NCBI RefSeq assembly: GCF_025200925.1
Contig: NZ_CP104174.1
Coordinates: 2,666,001-2,730,000 of the forward strand
Source of the DNA: Bradyrhizobium sp. CB1015
GTDB lineage: Bacteria > Pseudomonadota > Alphaproteobacteria > Rhizobiales > Xanthobacteraceae
Length of the DNA stretch: 64,000 nt
Reading direction: 5' to 3'
Both the position numbers and the translations under genes were made by a program. Under the pieces are notes generated by a model. That model saw nothing but the letters and a program-made list of their open reading frames with translations, did no database searches and was not told where the DNA came from. Positions 52,194 to 60,985 of this stretch are shown here, one piece after another (positions within the stretch are counted from its first letter, which is position 1; each line of letters begins with the position of its first letter).

Positions 52194-53759
52194 ATGGGCG
52201 AAATTCGCAACTTCAGACCCGGAAATCACGATGAGCCGCCTCCGCACAGCGGAATGCCTCGTCGTCTCGCCGCGATCATCGTCGGTGACATCGCCTCCTA
52301 CAGCCGGTTGATGCAGGCCGACGAGGAAGGCACGCATGCCCGCGTCAAGCGGATCGAGCGCGACATCATCCAGCCCAGCATTATCGAGCACCATGGAAGT
52401 CTGGTGAAGACGACCGGCGACGGCTTCATCGCCGTTTTCGACAGTCCCGTGGAGGCCGTTCGATGCAGCATCGTCATCCAGCAAAATCTCGTCGGACGCA
52501 ACGCCTCGATTCCCAAGCATTCCCGGCTCGAATATCGGATTGGCGTCAATCTCGGTGACGTCATCGTGGAGCCGGACGACATCTATGGTGACGGCGTCAA
52601 CATCGCCACGCGTATCGAGGGCATCGCGCAGCCGGGGCAGGTCTACATTTCCGGTGCGATCTACGAGCAGATCAAGCACAAGATCGTGTGCGGCTATGAG
52701 TCGCTCGGCGACCGCAAGGTCAAGAACATCACCGATCCCGTGCGCGTCTATCGCGTGCTGCCGGATGCAGATGCGGTCGGCAAGACACGAAGCCGGCGCG
52801 AGAACGTCCTGCTCTTTCTTCTGATCACGGTATTGCTGGTGATTGCCGGCTACGTGCTTTGGTACGTGCTGGTGCAGCACCGCAGCCAGGTGGGGCAACA
52901 GGCTGCCGCTCCCCCGATCGCGGCGCCGTCGGCTTCGCCGACGCCGCAATCCGTTCCGTCGTTGCCGAGCCCGGCAGCACCGCCGCCGCAAGCCGCACCC
53001 GCGGCATCTCCGTTGCCCACATCGGTGCCATCGCCCGCAGCATCGCCTTCACCGTCTCCGGCATCCAGTCCATCGGTGACGCCGGTCCGGGAACCCGAGA
53101 TGATCGCCATTCGCGGCGGCAGCTTCGCCATGGGAAGCAATGACGATCCGACGGAACGCCCGGTCCACCAGGTCACGATCAAGCCGTTCTCGATCGGCAA
53201 ATATCCGGTGACGGTGCAGGAGTGGAACGAATGCGCCGCTGCGAAGGCGTGCTCCTTCACGGCCACCGGCAAGGACGACGCGCCGGTCAGCAATGTGAGC
53301 TGGACCGACGCGCAACAATATGTGGCGTATCTCTCCCAGGCGACGAAGAAGCCGTACCGGCTCCCGAGCGAGGCCGAATGGGAATACGCGGCGCGCGGCG
53401 GTACGCAGACAAGGTATTGGTGGGGCGACAAGCTCCAGCCGGGCATGGCCGGATGCAAGGATTGCGGCGACCTCGCGGCCGAGCAGCCGGCGAAGGTCGG
53501 CAGCTTCAAGCCCAATCCCTTCGGGCTCCACGACATGGGCGGCGGCGTCGACCAGTGGGTCGAGGATTGCTGGCACAAGAATTATCAGGGCGCGCCGGTC
53601 GACGGTTCGGCATGGACCGGCGGCGACTGCTCATCGCACGTCCTGCGCTCAGGCTCCTGGAAGAACGATGCGAGATACGTGCGGCCATCCAACCGCGATG
53701 GCTATGATACCAACGTCCGTTACCCGACGCATGGATTCCGTGTCGCGCTCACTCCTTGA
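52194..53759 (+). CDS. membrane-anchored class III adenylate/guanylate cyclase fused to a SUMF1 (FGE-sulfatase) domain
   Basis: A 521-residue fusion. The class III nucleotide cyclase domain (about 22-190) keeps the metal-binding Asp of VGDIASYSRLM, KTTGDGFIAVF, the second Asp of RIGVNLGDVI and the Asn/Arg pair of GDGVNIATRIEG, so it looks active. One membrane helix follows (about 205-227, VLLFLLITVLLVIAGYVLWY), then a Pro/Ala/Ser linker (about 236-300) and a C-terminal SUMF1-like domain (about 304-520; GGSFAMGSNDDPTERPVHQV, YRLPSEAEWEYAARGG, LRSGSWKN). The cyclase would be cytosolic and the SUMF1 part periplasmic, suggesting a sensor. The ATG at 52194 has GGAG nine bases before it. Confidence 0.93.
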   Translation: MGEIRNFRPGNHDEPPPHSGMPRRLAAIIVGDIASYSRLMQADEEGTHARVKRIERDIIQPSIIEHHGSLVKTTGDGFIAVFDSPVEAVRCSIVIQQNLVGRNASIPKHSRLEYRIGVNLGDVIVEPDDIYGDGVNIATRIEGIAQPGQVYISGAIYEQIKHKIVCGYESLGDRKVKNITDPVRVYRVLPDADAVGKTRSRRENVLLFLLITVLLVIAGYVLWYVLVQHRSQVGQQAAAPPIAAPSASPTPQSVPSLPSPAAPPPQAAPAASPLPTSVPSPAASPSPSPASSPSVTPVREPEMIAIRGGSFAMGSNDDPTERPVHQVTIKPFSIGKYPVTVQEWNECAAAKACSFTATGKDDAPVSNVSWTDAQQYVAYLSQATKKPYRLPSEAEWEYAARGGTQTRYWWGDKLQPGMAGCKDCGDLAAEQPAKVGSFKPNPFGLHDMGGGVDQWVEDCWHKNYQGAPVDGSAWTGGDCSSHVLRSGSWKNDARYVRPSNRDGYDTNVRYPTHGFRVALTP

Positions 53760-53775
53760 GGCTGGAGGAGGTTTG

Positions 53776-54255
53776 ATGAAAATCATTCGCTGCGCCGCGC
53801 TGGCGGCGGCACTCGCATTGCTGCAAGTCATTTTGCTGTCAGGTGTTTTGCTGCCAAGCCCCGCTTACTCTCAGGGCAAAACCGCCCCCAAAGACGCTAA
53901 GCTCTATTTTATCACCCCGCAGGAGGGGCAGAAGATCCGCGGTGGCTTCTGGGTCCGGTTCGGTCTGCGCAACATGGGCGTGACGCATGCCGGCGATGAC
54001 TACCAGAACGCCGGTCATCATCATCTGCTGGTCGACGTCAACGAGCCCATCGACATCAAGGAACCGATCCCGCAGGACAAGTCACATCTGCATTTCGGGG
54101 CAGGGCAGACCGAAACGTTTCTCGAGCTTCCGCCCGGCACGCACACGCTGCAACTGGTGCTCGGCGATGCGAAGCACTATCCGTTCGATCCGCCCGTCGT
54201 GTCTGACAAGATCACCATACGAGTCAGGCAGCCCGGCTCAGTCCGCCGCCGTTGA
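53776..54255 (+). CDS. exported DUF4399 protein
   Basis: A 159-residue protein with a signal peptide (about 1-33, including ALAAALALLQVILLSGVLLP) and a beta-rich mature domain of the DUF4399 type (LYFITPQEGQKIRGGFWVRF, NAGHHHLLVDVNEP, FLELPPGTHTLQLVLGD). Three adjacent His could bind metal. GGAGGAGG precedes the ATG. It starts 16 bases after the cyclase-SUMF1 gene, so the two are likely cotranscribed. Its stop directly abuts the korB stop. Confidence 0.88.
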   Translation: MKIIRCAALAAALALLQVILLSGVLLPSPAYSQGKTAPKDAKLYFITPQEGQKIRGGFWVRFGLRNMGVTHAGDDYQNAGHHHLLVDVNEPIDIKEPIPQDKSHLHFGAGQTETFLELPPGTHTLQLVLGDAKHYPFDPPVVSDKITIRVRQPGSVRRR

Positions 54256-55311
54256 TCACCGCAGGCTGGCGTTGATCTTGTCCAGCACCGCCGAGCCCGG
54301 GCAGAGCGTGTCCGCCTCCAGCGAGTTGAGCGGAGTCTCGACCGTGTTGAGATGCTCGTGCAGGTCGTCGGCGTCAGGATCGACGTACAGAAGGCCGGTG
54401 ACGATCTGACCCTTGGCTGCGTGCCGCGCGAGGAAGGTCTGGGCGCCCACACGGTCATGCGGATCGTAATCCGCGTCGATCTTGCGCAGCGCGATCTTGC
54501 TGCCGTCGTGCTGCTCGACCACCTGCACCGTGCCCGGCGCGTAATCGACCGCGATCGGGTCGCGGCCGACCAGCACGTCGAGCCGGTTCACGGCGTCGTT
54601 GTGCTCGCGGACATAATCGAAGCTCTTGGTCGAGCCGGCGTGGTTGTTGAAGGCGATGCAGGGGCTGATGACGTCGATGAAGGACGCGCCCTTGTGGCCG
54701 ATCGCGGCGGCGATCAGCGGCACCAGCTGGCTCTTGTCGCCGGAGAACGAGCGCGCCACGAAGGTGGCCCCTAACTGCAGCGCGATCGCGACGAGGTCGA
54801 TGGCGTTGTCGGTGTTGGTGACGCCCTTCTTGCTCTTCGAGCCGCGGTCGGCGGTGGCCGAGAACTGGCCCTTGGTCAGGCCGTAGACGCCGTTGTTCTC
54901 GACGATATAGGTCATGTTGACGCCGCGCCGGATAGAATGCGCGAACTGGCCGAAGCCGATCGAAGCGGAATCACCGTCGCCGGAGACGCCGAGATAGATC
55001 AGGTCGCGGTTGGCGAGATTGGCGCCGGTGAGCACGGATGGCATGCGGCCGTGCACGGAGTTGAAACCGTGCGAATTGCCGAGGAAATAGTCCGGCGTCT
55101 TCGACGAGCAGCCGATGCCGGAGATCTTTGCCACCCGATGCGGCTCGATCGAGAGCTCGTAGCACGCTTCGATGATCGAGGCCGTGATCGAATCATGGCC
55201 GCAGCCCGCGCACAGCGTCGAGATCTTGCCCTCGTAGTCGCGATGCGTGTAGCCGAGCGCGTTCTTCTTCAGGCCCGGATGATGGAATTTCGGTTTTGCG
55301 ATGTAGGTCAT
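54256..55311 (-). CDS. korB: 2-oxoglutarate:ferredoxin oxidoreductase, beta subunit
   Basis: The thiamine-diphosphate-binding subunit of the CoA-dependent 2-oxoacid oxidoreductase. The 351-residue protein has CAGCGH (34-39) and GIGCSS for the Fe-S cluster and the TPP motif beginning GDGDSASIGFGQF and ending VENNGVYGLTKGQ. SPCIAFNNHAGSTKSF near residue 220 is typical of 2-oxoglutarate-type enzymes. The start overlaps korA (ATGA). It oxidises 2-oxoglutarate to succinyl-CoA with low-potential electrons. Confidence 0.95.
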   Translation of the reverse strand: MTYIAKPKFHHPGLKKNALGYTHRDYEGKISTLCAGCGHDSITASIIEACYELSIEPHRVAKISGIGCSSKTPDYFLGNSHGFNSVHGRMPSVLTGANLANRDLIYLGVSGDGDSASIGFGQFAHSIRRGVNMTYIVENNGVYGLTKGQFSATADRGSKSKKGVTNTDNAIDLVAIALQLGATFVARSFSGDKSQLVPLIAAAIGHKGASFIDVISPCIAFNNHAGSTKSFDYVREHNDAVNRLDVLVGRDPIAVDYAPGTVQVVEQHDGSKIALRKIDADYDPHDRVGAQTFLARHAAKGQIVTGLLYVDPDADDLHEHLNTVETPLNSLEADTLCPGSAVLDKINASLR

Positions 55312-57155
55312 GACACGGCCTTGCGGAGCGGGGTCACCTTGAGGTGGTCCTGGTGGTCGCCAATGGCTTTGGCGATGAAGCGGGCGGTGATCGGCGTGCC
55401 GTCGTAATGCACGATCGGCACGAGGCGAACGGGATCGATGCCGTTCTCGTTGACGATGAGCTGGCGCAGCTGGCTGTCGCGATTCTGCTCGACCACATAG
55501 ACGAAATCGTGCTCGGCGAGGAAGCTCGCAACGCTCGAGTGGAACGGGAAGGCGCGGATGCGCAGGCGGTCGAGCTGATGCCCGCGCGCCTCCAACAGAC
55601 CGATCGCCTCGTCCATCGCCGGCGAGGTCGAGCCGAAATAGATCACGCCATATTTGGTCGGCCGTTCCGCATTGGCCTGCAGCGGCCGCGGGACGAGGTC
55701 CTGCGCCGTTTCGAACTTGCGCACCAGGCGCTGCATGTTGTCGGCGTAGACCGTGCCTTCCTCGGAATAGCGCGCATAGCGGTCGCGCGACGTGCCGCGG
55801 GTGAAGTAGGAGCCCTTGGTCGGATGCGTGCCGGGATAGGTGCGGTAGGGAATGCCGTCGCCGTCGACGTCGAGATAGCGGCCGAAGTCGCGGCCCTCCT
55901 CCAGCATCTCCGCCGTCATCACCTTGCCGCGGTCATATTGCCTTGCGTCGTCCCACTTCAGCGGGCGGCAGAGCCGGTGGTTCATGCCGATGTCGAGGTC
56001 GAGCATCAGGAAAATCGTGGTCTGCAGCCGTTCGGCGAGATCGAAGGCGGCCGCTGCGAACTCGAACGCCTCGGCCGGATCCTCCGGGAACAGCAGCACG
56101 TGCTTGGTGTCGCCATGCGAAGCATAGGCGCAGGCGATGATGTCGCATTGCTGGGTGCGCGTCGGCATGCCCGTGGAGGGGCCGGCGCGCTGGATGTTCA
56201 TGATCACGGCCGGAATCTCGGCAAAGTACGAGAGGCCGATGAATTCCGTCATCAGCGAGATGCCGGGGCCGGACGTGGCGGTAAAGGCGCGGGCGCCGTT
56301 CCAGGAGGCGCCGATGACGATGCCGATCGAGGCCAGCTCGTCCTCGCCCTGCACGATCGCGTATTTTGCCTTGCCGGTTTCAGGATCGTGCCGGTACTTC
56401 TTGCAATGGGCGGTGAAGGCCTCCGCCACCGACGATGACGGCGTGATCGGATACCACGCGCAGACGGTGGCGCCGCCATAGACCGCGCCGAGCGCGGCGG
56501 CGCTGTTGCCCTCGATGAAGATGCGGTCGCCGACCTTGTCGGACTTCTTCACGCGAAGTCCGATCGGGCATTTCAGGTTCGAGAGCGCCCAGTCGCGGCC
56601 GAGATGCAGCGCGTGGACGTTGGAGGAGAGCAGCTTTTCCTTGCCCTTGTACTGCTCGCCGATCAGCTGCTCGATCAGCTTGGGGTCCATGTCGAGCAGT
56701 GCACTGAGCGCGCCCAAATAAATGATGTTCTTGAACAGCTGGCGCTGGCGCGGATCGGTATAGGTCGAGTTGGTGATCGCGGTCAGCGGCACGCCGATCA
56801 CGGTGATGTCGTCGCGGAATTTGGTCGACGGCATCGGCTTGGTGGAATCGTAGAACAGGTAGCCGCCGGGCTCGATGCCGGCGACGTCCTTGTCCCAGGT
56901 CTGCGGGTTCATCGCCACCATCAAGTCGACGCCGCCGCGGGCGCCGAGATGGCCGGCTTCCGTCACGCGCACCTCGTACCAGGTCGGAAGGCCCTGGATG
57001 TTGGAGGGGAAGATGTTGCGCGGCGACACCGGCACGCCGTGGCGCAGGATCGCGCGGGCGAACATCTCGTTGGCGCTGGCCGAGCCCGAGCCGTTGACGT
57101 TGGCGAAGCGAACGACGAAGTCGTTTACGCTGCTGATCGGCTTTTTGTCGGACAT
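55308..57155 (-). CDS. korA: 2-oxoglutarate:ferredoxin oxidoreductase, fused gamma-alpha subunit
   Basis: A 615-residue subunit in which the gamma domain (about 1-185; FANVNGSGSASANEMFARAI, GARGGVDLMVAMNPQ) is fused ahead of the alpha domain (about 200-615; AWYPITPSSSVAEAF, GPGISLMTEFIGLSYFAEIP, GPSTGMPTRTQQ). Fused gamma-alpha is the usual form of this group. The ATG at 57155 sits inside the upstream gene's final codons (31-base overlap), and the end overlaps korB. Confidence 0.95.
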   Translation of the reverse strand: MSDKKPISSVNDFVVRFANVNGSGSASANEMFARAILRHGVPVSPRNIFPSNIQGLPTWYEVRVTEAGHLGARGGVDLMVAMNPQTWDKDVAGIEPGGYLFYDSTKPMPSTKFRDDITVIGVPLTAITNSTYTDPRQRQLFKNIIYLGALSALLDMDPKLIEQLIGEQYKGKEKLLSSNVHALHLGRDWALSNLKCPIGLRVKKSDKVGDRIFIEGNSAAALGAVYGGATVCAWYPITPSSSVAEAFTAHCKKYRHDPETGKAKYAIVQGEDELASIGIVIGASWNGARAFTATSGPGISLMTEFIGLSYFAEIPAVIMNIQRAGPSTGMPTRTQQCDIIACAYASHGDTKHVLLFPEDPAEAFEFAAAAFDLAERLQTTIFLMLDLDIGMNHRLCRPLKWDDARQYDRGKVMTAEMLEEGRDFGRYLDVDGDGIPYRTYPGTHPTKGSYFTRGTSRDRYARYSEEGTVYADNMQRLVRKFETAQDLVPRPLQANAERPTKYGVIYFGSTSPAMDEAIGLLEARGHQLDRLRIRAFPFHSSVASFLAEHDFVYVVEQNRDSQLRQLIVNENGIDPVRLVPIVHYDGTPITARFIAKAIGDHQDHLKVTPLRKAVS

Positions 57156-58924
57156 GTCGAACCTGCGTGGGTCATATCGATGAAATATTTCTGCATGTCC
57201 CAGGCGCCAGTGGGACAGCGCTCGGCGCACAGCCCGCAATGCAGGCAGACGTCCTCGTCCTTCACCATCACGCGCCCGGTCTTCAGATCCGAGGAGACGT
57301 AGAGGTCCTGGTCCGGATGCAGCGAGGGCGCCTTCAGGCGCTGGCGCAAATCGCTTTCCTCGCCGTTATCCGTGAAGGTGATGCAATCCATCGGGCAGAT
57401 GTCGGCGCAGGCGTCGCACTCGATGCAGAGCGAGGTCGAGAACACGGTCTGCACGTCGCAGTTCAGGCAGCGATGCGCTTCGCCGAGCGCCAGCTTGACG
57501 TCATAGCCGAGCTCGACCTCGGCGCGGATGTCCTTGAGCGCGATGACCTTGTCGCGATGCGGCACCTTGTAGCGCTTGTCGTTGGAGATGTCGTTGTCGT
57601 AGCTCCATTCGTGGATGCCCATTTTCTGGGAGGAGATTTGCACCTCCGGCAGCGGGCGCTCGGTGATGTCCTCGCCCGAGAGCATCTTGTGGATCGACAG
57701 CGCGGCGTCATGGCCGTGCGCGACCGCCCAGATGATGTTCTTCGGGCCGAACGCGGCGTCACCGCCGAAAAACACCTTTGGATTGGTCGAGGCGAAGGTC
57801 TTCGGATCGACCTTCGGCATGTGCCATTTGTCGAACTCGATGCCGCAATCCTGCTCGATCCAGGGAAAGGCGTTCTCCTGGCCGACCGCGACCAGCACGT
57901 CGTCGCAGGGAATGGTCTGGTCGGGATCGCCCGAAGGCACCAGATTGCGGCGGCCTTTGGCGTCGTATTCGGCTTTGACGTGCTGGAAGGTGACGCCGAT
58001 CAGCTTGCCGGCGACATGCTTGAATGCCACCGGGACCATGTAGTTGAGGATCGGGATATCCTCGTGGATCGCGTCTTCCTTCTCCCAGGGCGAGGCCTTC
58101 ATCTCCTCGAAGCCGGAACGCACGACCACCGTGACTTTCTCGCCGCCGAGCCGGCGTGCGGTGCGGCAGCAGTCCATCGCGGTGTTGCCGCCGCCGAGCA
58201 CGATGACGCGCTTTCCGATCTTGTCGACATGGCCGAACGACACGTTGGCCAGCCATTCGATGCCGATATGAATGTTGCTGGCTGCTTCCTTCCGGCCGGG
58301 AATGTCGAGCTCGCGGCCGCGCGGCGCGCCGGAGCCGACAAAGATCGCGTCGTATTTCTCCGCAAGCAGCGCCTTCATGCTGTCGATGCGATGACCGCCC
58401 CTGAACTCGACGCCGAGATTCAGGATGTAGCCGGTCTCCTCGTCGATCACGGAATTGGGCAGGCGGAATTTCGGGATCTGCGTGCGCATCATGCCGCCGG
58501 CTTCCGGGTCGGCATCGAACACGGTGCAGTGATAGCCGAGCGGCGCGAGATCGCGCGCCACCGTCAGCGAAGCGGGACCGCCGCCGACCAGCGCAACGCG
58601 CTTGCCGTTCTTCGGACCGGGCTTCGGCAGCCGCTGCCTGATGTCGTCTTTGAAATCCGCTGCAACGCGCTTGAGGCGGCAGATCGCGACCGGGTTTTCC
58701 TCGACGCGTCCGCGCCGGCACGCCGGCTCGCATGGACGGTCGCAGGTGCGTCCCAGAATTCCGGGAAACACGTTCGATTTCCAATTGATCATGTAGGCGT
58801 CGCTGTAGCGGCCTTGGGCGATCAGTCGGATGTATTCGGGAACCGGGGTGTGCGCAGGACAGGCCCATTGACAATCGACCACTTTGTGAAAGTAGTCGGG
58901 GGCCGCGATATCGGTCGGTTTCAT
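57125..58924 (-). CDS. FAD/Fe-S NAD(P)-linked oxidoreductase subunit of the Kor complex (GltD-like)
   Basis: A 599-residue flavoprotein: an N-terminal Fe-S region (CQWACPAHTPVPEY, TCDRPCEPACRRG), an FAD domain (GGGPASLTVARDLAPLGYH), an NAD(P) domain (VIVLGGGNTAMDCCRTARRL) and C-terminal ferredoxin-like motifs (CIECDACADICPMDC, CLHCGLCAERCPTGA). In Azoarcus and Thauera a subunit of this kind links 2-oxoglutarate oxidation to NADP. Here it is first in the operon and overlaps korA, so it probably passes electrons between NAD(P)H and the KorAB ferredoxin site (inference). The gap 58925-59175 holds its control region and no gene. Confidence 0.9.
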   Translation of the reverse strand: MKPTDIAAPDYFHKVVDCQWACPAHTPVPEYIRLIAQGRYSDAYMINWKSNVFPGILGRTCDRPCEPACRRGRVEENPVAICRLKRVAADFKDDIRQRLPKPGPKNGKRVALVGGGPASLTVARDLAPLGYHCTVFDADPEAGGMMRTQIPKFRLPNSVIDEETGYILNLGVEFRGGHRIDSMKALLAEKYDAIFVGSGAPRGRELDIPGRKEAASNIHIGIEWLANVSFGHVDKIGKRVIVLGGGNTAMDCCRTARRLGGEKVTVVVRSGFEEMKASPWEKEDAIHEDIPILNYMVPVAFKHVAGKLIGVTFQHVKAEYDAKGRRNLVPSGDPDQTIPCDDVLVAVGQENAFPWIEQDCGIEFDKWHMPKVDPKTFASTNPKVFFGGDAAFGPKNIIWAVAHGHDAALSIHKMLSGEDITERPLPEVQISSQKMGIHEWSYDNDISNDKRYKVPHRDKVIALKDIRAEVELGYDVKLALGEAHRCLNCDVQTVFSTSLCIECDACADICPMDCITFTDNGEESDLRQRLKAPSLHPDQDLYVSSDLKTGRVMVKDEDVCLHCGLCAERCPTGAWDMQKYFIDMTHAGSTCPTKSRSAA

Positions 58925-59175
58925 TCCTACCCTGTCCGCGCAGGCTCAAAGACCCCGCGGCCTTTTTTGTTGAGCTTGTTTGTTTAGCTTGGCGAGCGCT
59001 TAACGCGCTTCGATCTGGTTTCTGAATGACGTCATTGGGTTAGCTTATTAGAACCGTTCCGAAGTACAACGGCAAATTTGCGCGCGTCACCTCTTTCATG
59101 GGAGCCAAGCGCAGACAGCATTAATGACTGCAGGCGATGTGCGTGCGCTGCAGCATGTTGCGATGCGGATGCGGT

Positions 59176-59853
59176 TCAGCCGCGCGCGATGTCGCTCTTC
59201 GCGAGGTCCCACATCAGGCAATAGGTGCCGACGGCGATGGGGAGCGGGAAGGGCGCCGCAGCCGGGCCGGTGAAGCGCTCGGCGATGACGGCGGAGACCG
59301 CATTGACATGCGTGCCGTCGATCAGCACGAACCAGTCGCGCGCACCCTCGTTGCGCGCCGCCGGAATTCCCGCCGTTGCGCCCGACAATTCCGGCTCGCT
59401 TTCGAGCAGATGCATCGAGATGGTGCCGTCGCAGCTGCTGGGCCCGAGCTTCTCTTGCAGTGCGTCACGCCAGGACGCGGCATTATCAGGCGTCGGCCGC
59501 AGCCGCACCACGCCGAGCGCAGTGCCGCGCCCGGTGCCCTTGCTGATGGTGATGCGCGCGACCACGCGCAGCATGTCCTTGAAGCGCGCCATGGTCCGCT
59601 GCGACCAGTCGGTCGGGCTCGCGAGCCGCGCCTTGTAGGCGGGGCTGTCGAGCACGTCGAGCGTCGCGGTCGAATACAGGCAGAGATATTTGGGATTGGC
59701 GGCATGCGCGACATAGCGCCGCGCCTCGAGGAATCCGTCGATCGCGACGCGCTCTTCCAGATGCTCGCGATCGTACCAGCGGTTGAAATCGGCCTCGTCC
59801 GAAGCGTCGATGTTCATCGACGTCAGCAGCATGCCCTTTCCGGCGAGCGGCAT
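59176..59853 (-). CDS. EthD-like (dimeric alpha-beta barrel) protein
   Basis: A 225-residue protein starting MPLAGKGMLLTSMNIDASDE with DEADFNRWYDREHLEERVAI, the beta-alpha-beta pattern of ferredoxin-like dimeric barrels. A second, similar half begins around residue 125 (GVVRLRPTPDNAASWRDALQ). A two-repeat layout is common in EthD/DUF4286-like proteins of unknown substrate. It ends 1 kb upstream of nothing recognisable on its strand. The ATG at 59853 is the first Met that gives the usual start; an upstream frame runs into repeat DNA. Confidence 0.7.
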   Translation of the reverse strand: MPLAGKGMLLTSMNIDASDEADFNRWYDREHLEERVAIDGFLEARRYVAHAANPKYLCLYSTATLDVLDSPAYKARLASPTDWSQRTMARFKDMLRVVARITISKGTGRGTALGVVRLRPTPDNAASWRDALQEKLGPSSCDGTISMHLLESEPELSGATAGIPAARNEGARDWFVLIDGTHVNAVSAVIAERFTGPAAAPFPLPIAVGTYCLMWDLAKSDIARG

Positions 59854-59876
59854 TGTTCTTGTCCTTGCTTCCAGAC

Positions 59877-59990
59877 CCTCATGGTGAGGAGGCGCGCAAG
59901 CGCCGTCTCGAACCATGAAGGCCCCGCTCTCGCACCCCGGGCCTATCATCCTTCGAGACGCGCGCGAAGGGCGCGCTCCTCAGGATGAGG
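59877..59990. repeat. two intergenic hairpin modules
   Basis: Modules at 59877-59919 (CTCATGGTGAGGAGGCGC ... TCTCGAACCATGA) and 59946-59990 (CATCCTTCGAGACGCGCGC ... CTCCTCAGGATGAGG) belong to the same family as those within the composite repeats at 35.3 and 48.9 kb, but without the outer GCTATCGCAT ends. They lie between the peptidase and EthD-like genes. Confidence 0.7.
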
Positions 59991-59998
59991 AGATAGAC

Positions 59999-60985
59999 CT
60001 AGCGAGCGGCTTTCGACGCAAGGTCCGCGATCGACTTCATGACCGCATCCCTCACGCCGCCATCATAGAGTGAATGGCCGGCTTCTTCCACGATGCGAAG
60101 CTCGGAACCGGGCCAGACTTTCGCAAGGGCCTGGGATGTCGCGGGAGGACACAGCAGGTCATAACGACCCTGCACGATAATGCCGGGAATGCCGGCGAGT
60201 CTCCCCGCATTCTGCAGCAGCTGGTCAGCGGTCATGAAGCTGTCGTTGATGAAATAATGCGCTTCCATGAACGGCGTCGCCGGCAATGTGCGCCAGACGT
60301 TCAGCGCGGCGAGGTCGAGGCGTGTCTTGGCGGGCTTATGCTCCGAGAGCGTGCGCTCGGTATCGTGCCAGGCCTTCGCCGCCGGGCCATGCACGGCGGG
60401 GTCGGCATCGAGGATGTGGCGCCAATAGGCATCGATCGGCCGCTCGCGCTCCTCGGCCGGCAGCACGCTGAGGAAATCCTCGTACAGCGCCGGATGGAAT
60501 TGCGACAGGCGCACCGTGAAGGCCGTCTCGACCTCGGCCCGCGTGCCGAGAAACGTCGCGCGCAGCGCGATGCCGGAGACGCGCTCGGGATGGGCCTCTG
60601 CATAAGCCAGCGCCAGCGTCGCGCCCCAGGAGCCGCCGACCACCATCCACCGCTCGAAGCCGAACTTCTCGCGGATTTTCTCCATGTCCGCGATCAGATG
60701 CGCAATGGTGTTGTGCTCGCGCGATCCCTTGGGACGGCTGCGGCCGCAGCCGCGCTGGTCGAACAGCACGGCGCAGAAACGGTCGGGATCGAACAGCCGG
60801 CGATGGTCGGGCTGGCAGCCGCTGCCGGGTCCGCCGTGCAGATAGATCGCAGGGATGCCGTCGCTACGGCCGACACTTTCGACATAGAGCTCATGGCCGT
60901 CGCCGACGTCGAGCATGTCGGAGGTCAGCGGCGCAAAGGGATCGGTGCGTTTGGCCGCTGTACCTGCGTCCGCGTCAGGCGTCAT
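59999..60985 (-). CDS. pip: proline iminopeptidase
   Basis: A 328-residue alpha/beta-hydrolase (peptidase family S33) that removes N-terminal proline. HGGPGSGCQPDHRRLFDP gives the oxyanion region and VVGGSWGATLALAYAE the nucleophile Ser; RYDLLCPP and EAGHSL supply the Asp and His. Its first bases overlap pqqE by 11 bases, so it is the last gene of the pqq operon. A peptidase here could help process the PqqA peptide or its products, which is inference. Confidence 0.93.
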   Translation of the reverse strand: MTPDADAGTAAKRTDPFAPLTSDMLDVGDGHELYVESVGRSDGIPAIYLHGGPGSGCQPDHRRLFDPDRFCAVLFDQRGCGRSRPKGSREHNTIAHLIADMEKIREKFGFERWMVVGGSWGATLALAYAEAHPERVSGIALRATFLGTRAEVETAFTVRLSQFHPALYEDFLSVLPAEERERPIDAYWRHILDADPAVHGPAAKAWHDTERTLSEHKPAKTRLDLAALNVWRTLPATPFMEAHYFINDSFMTADQLLQNAGRLAGIPGIIVQGRYDLLCPPATSQALAKVWPGSELRIVEEAGHSLYDGGVRDAVMKSIADLASKAAR

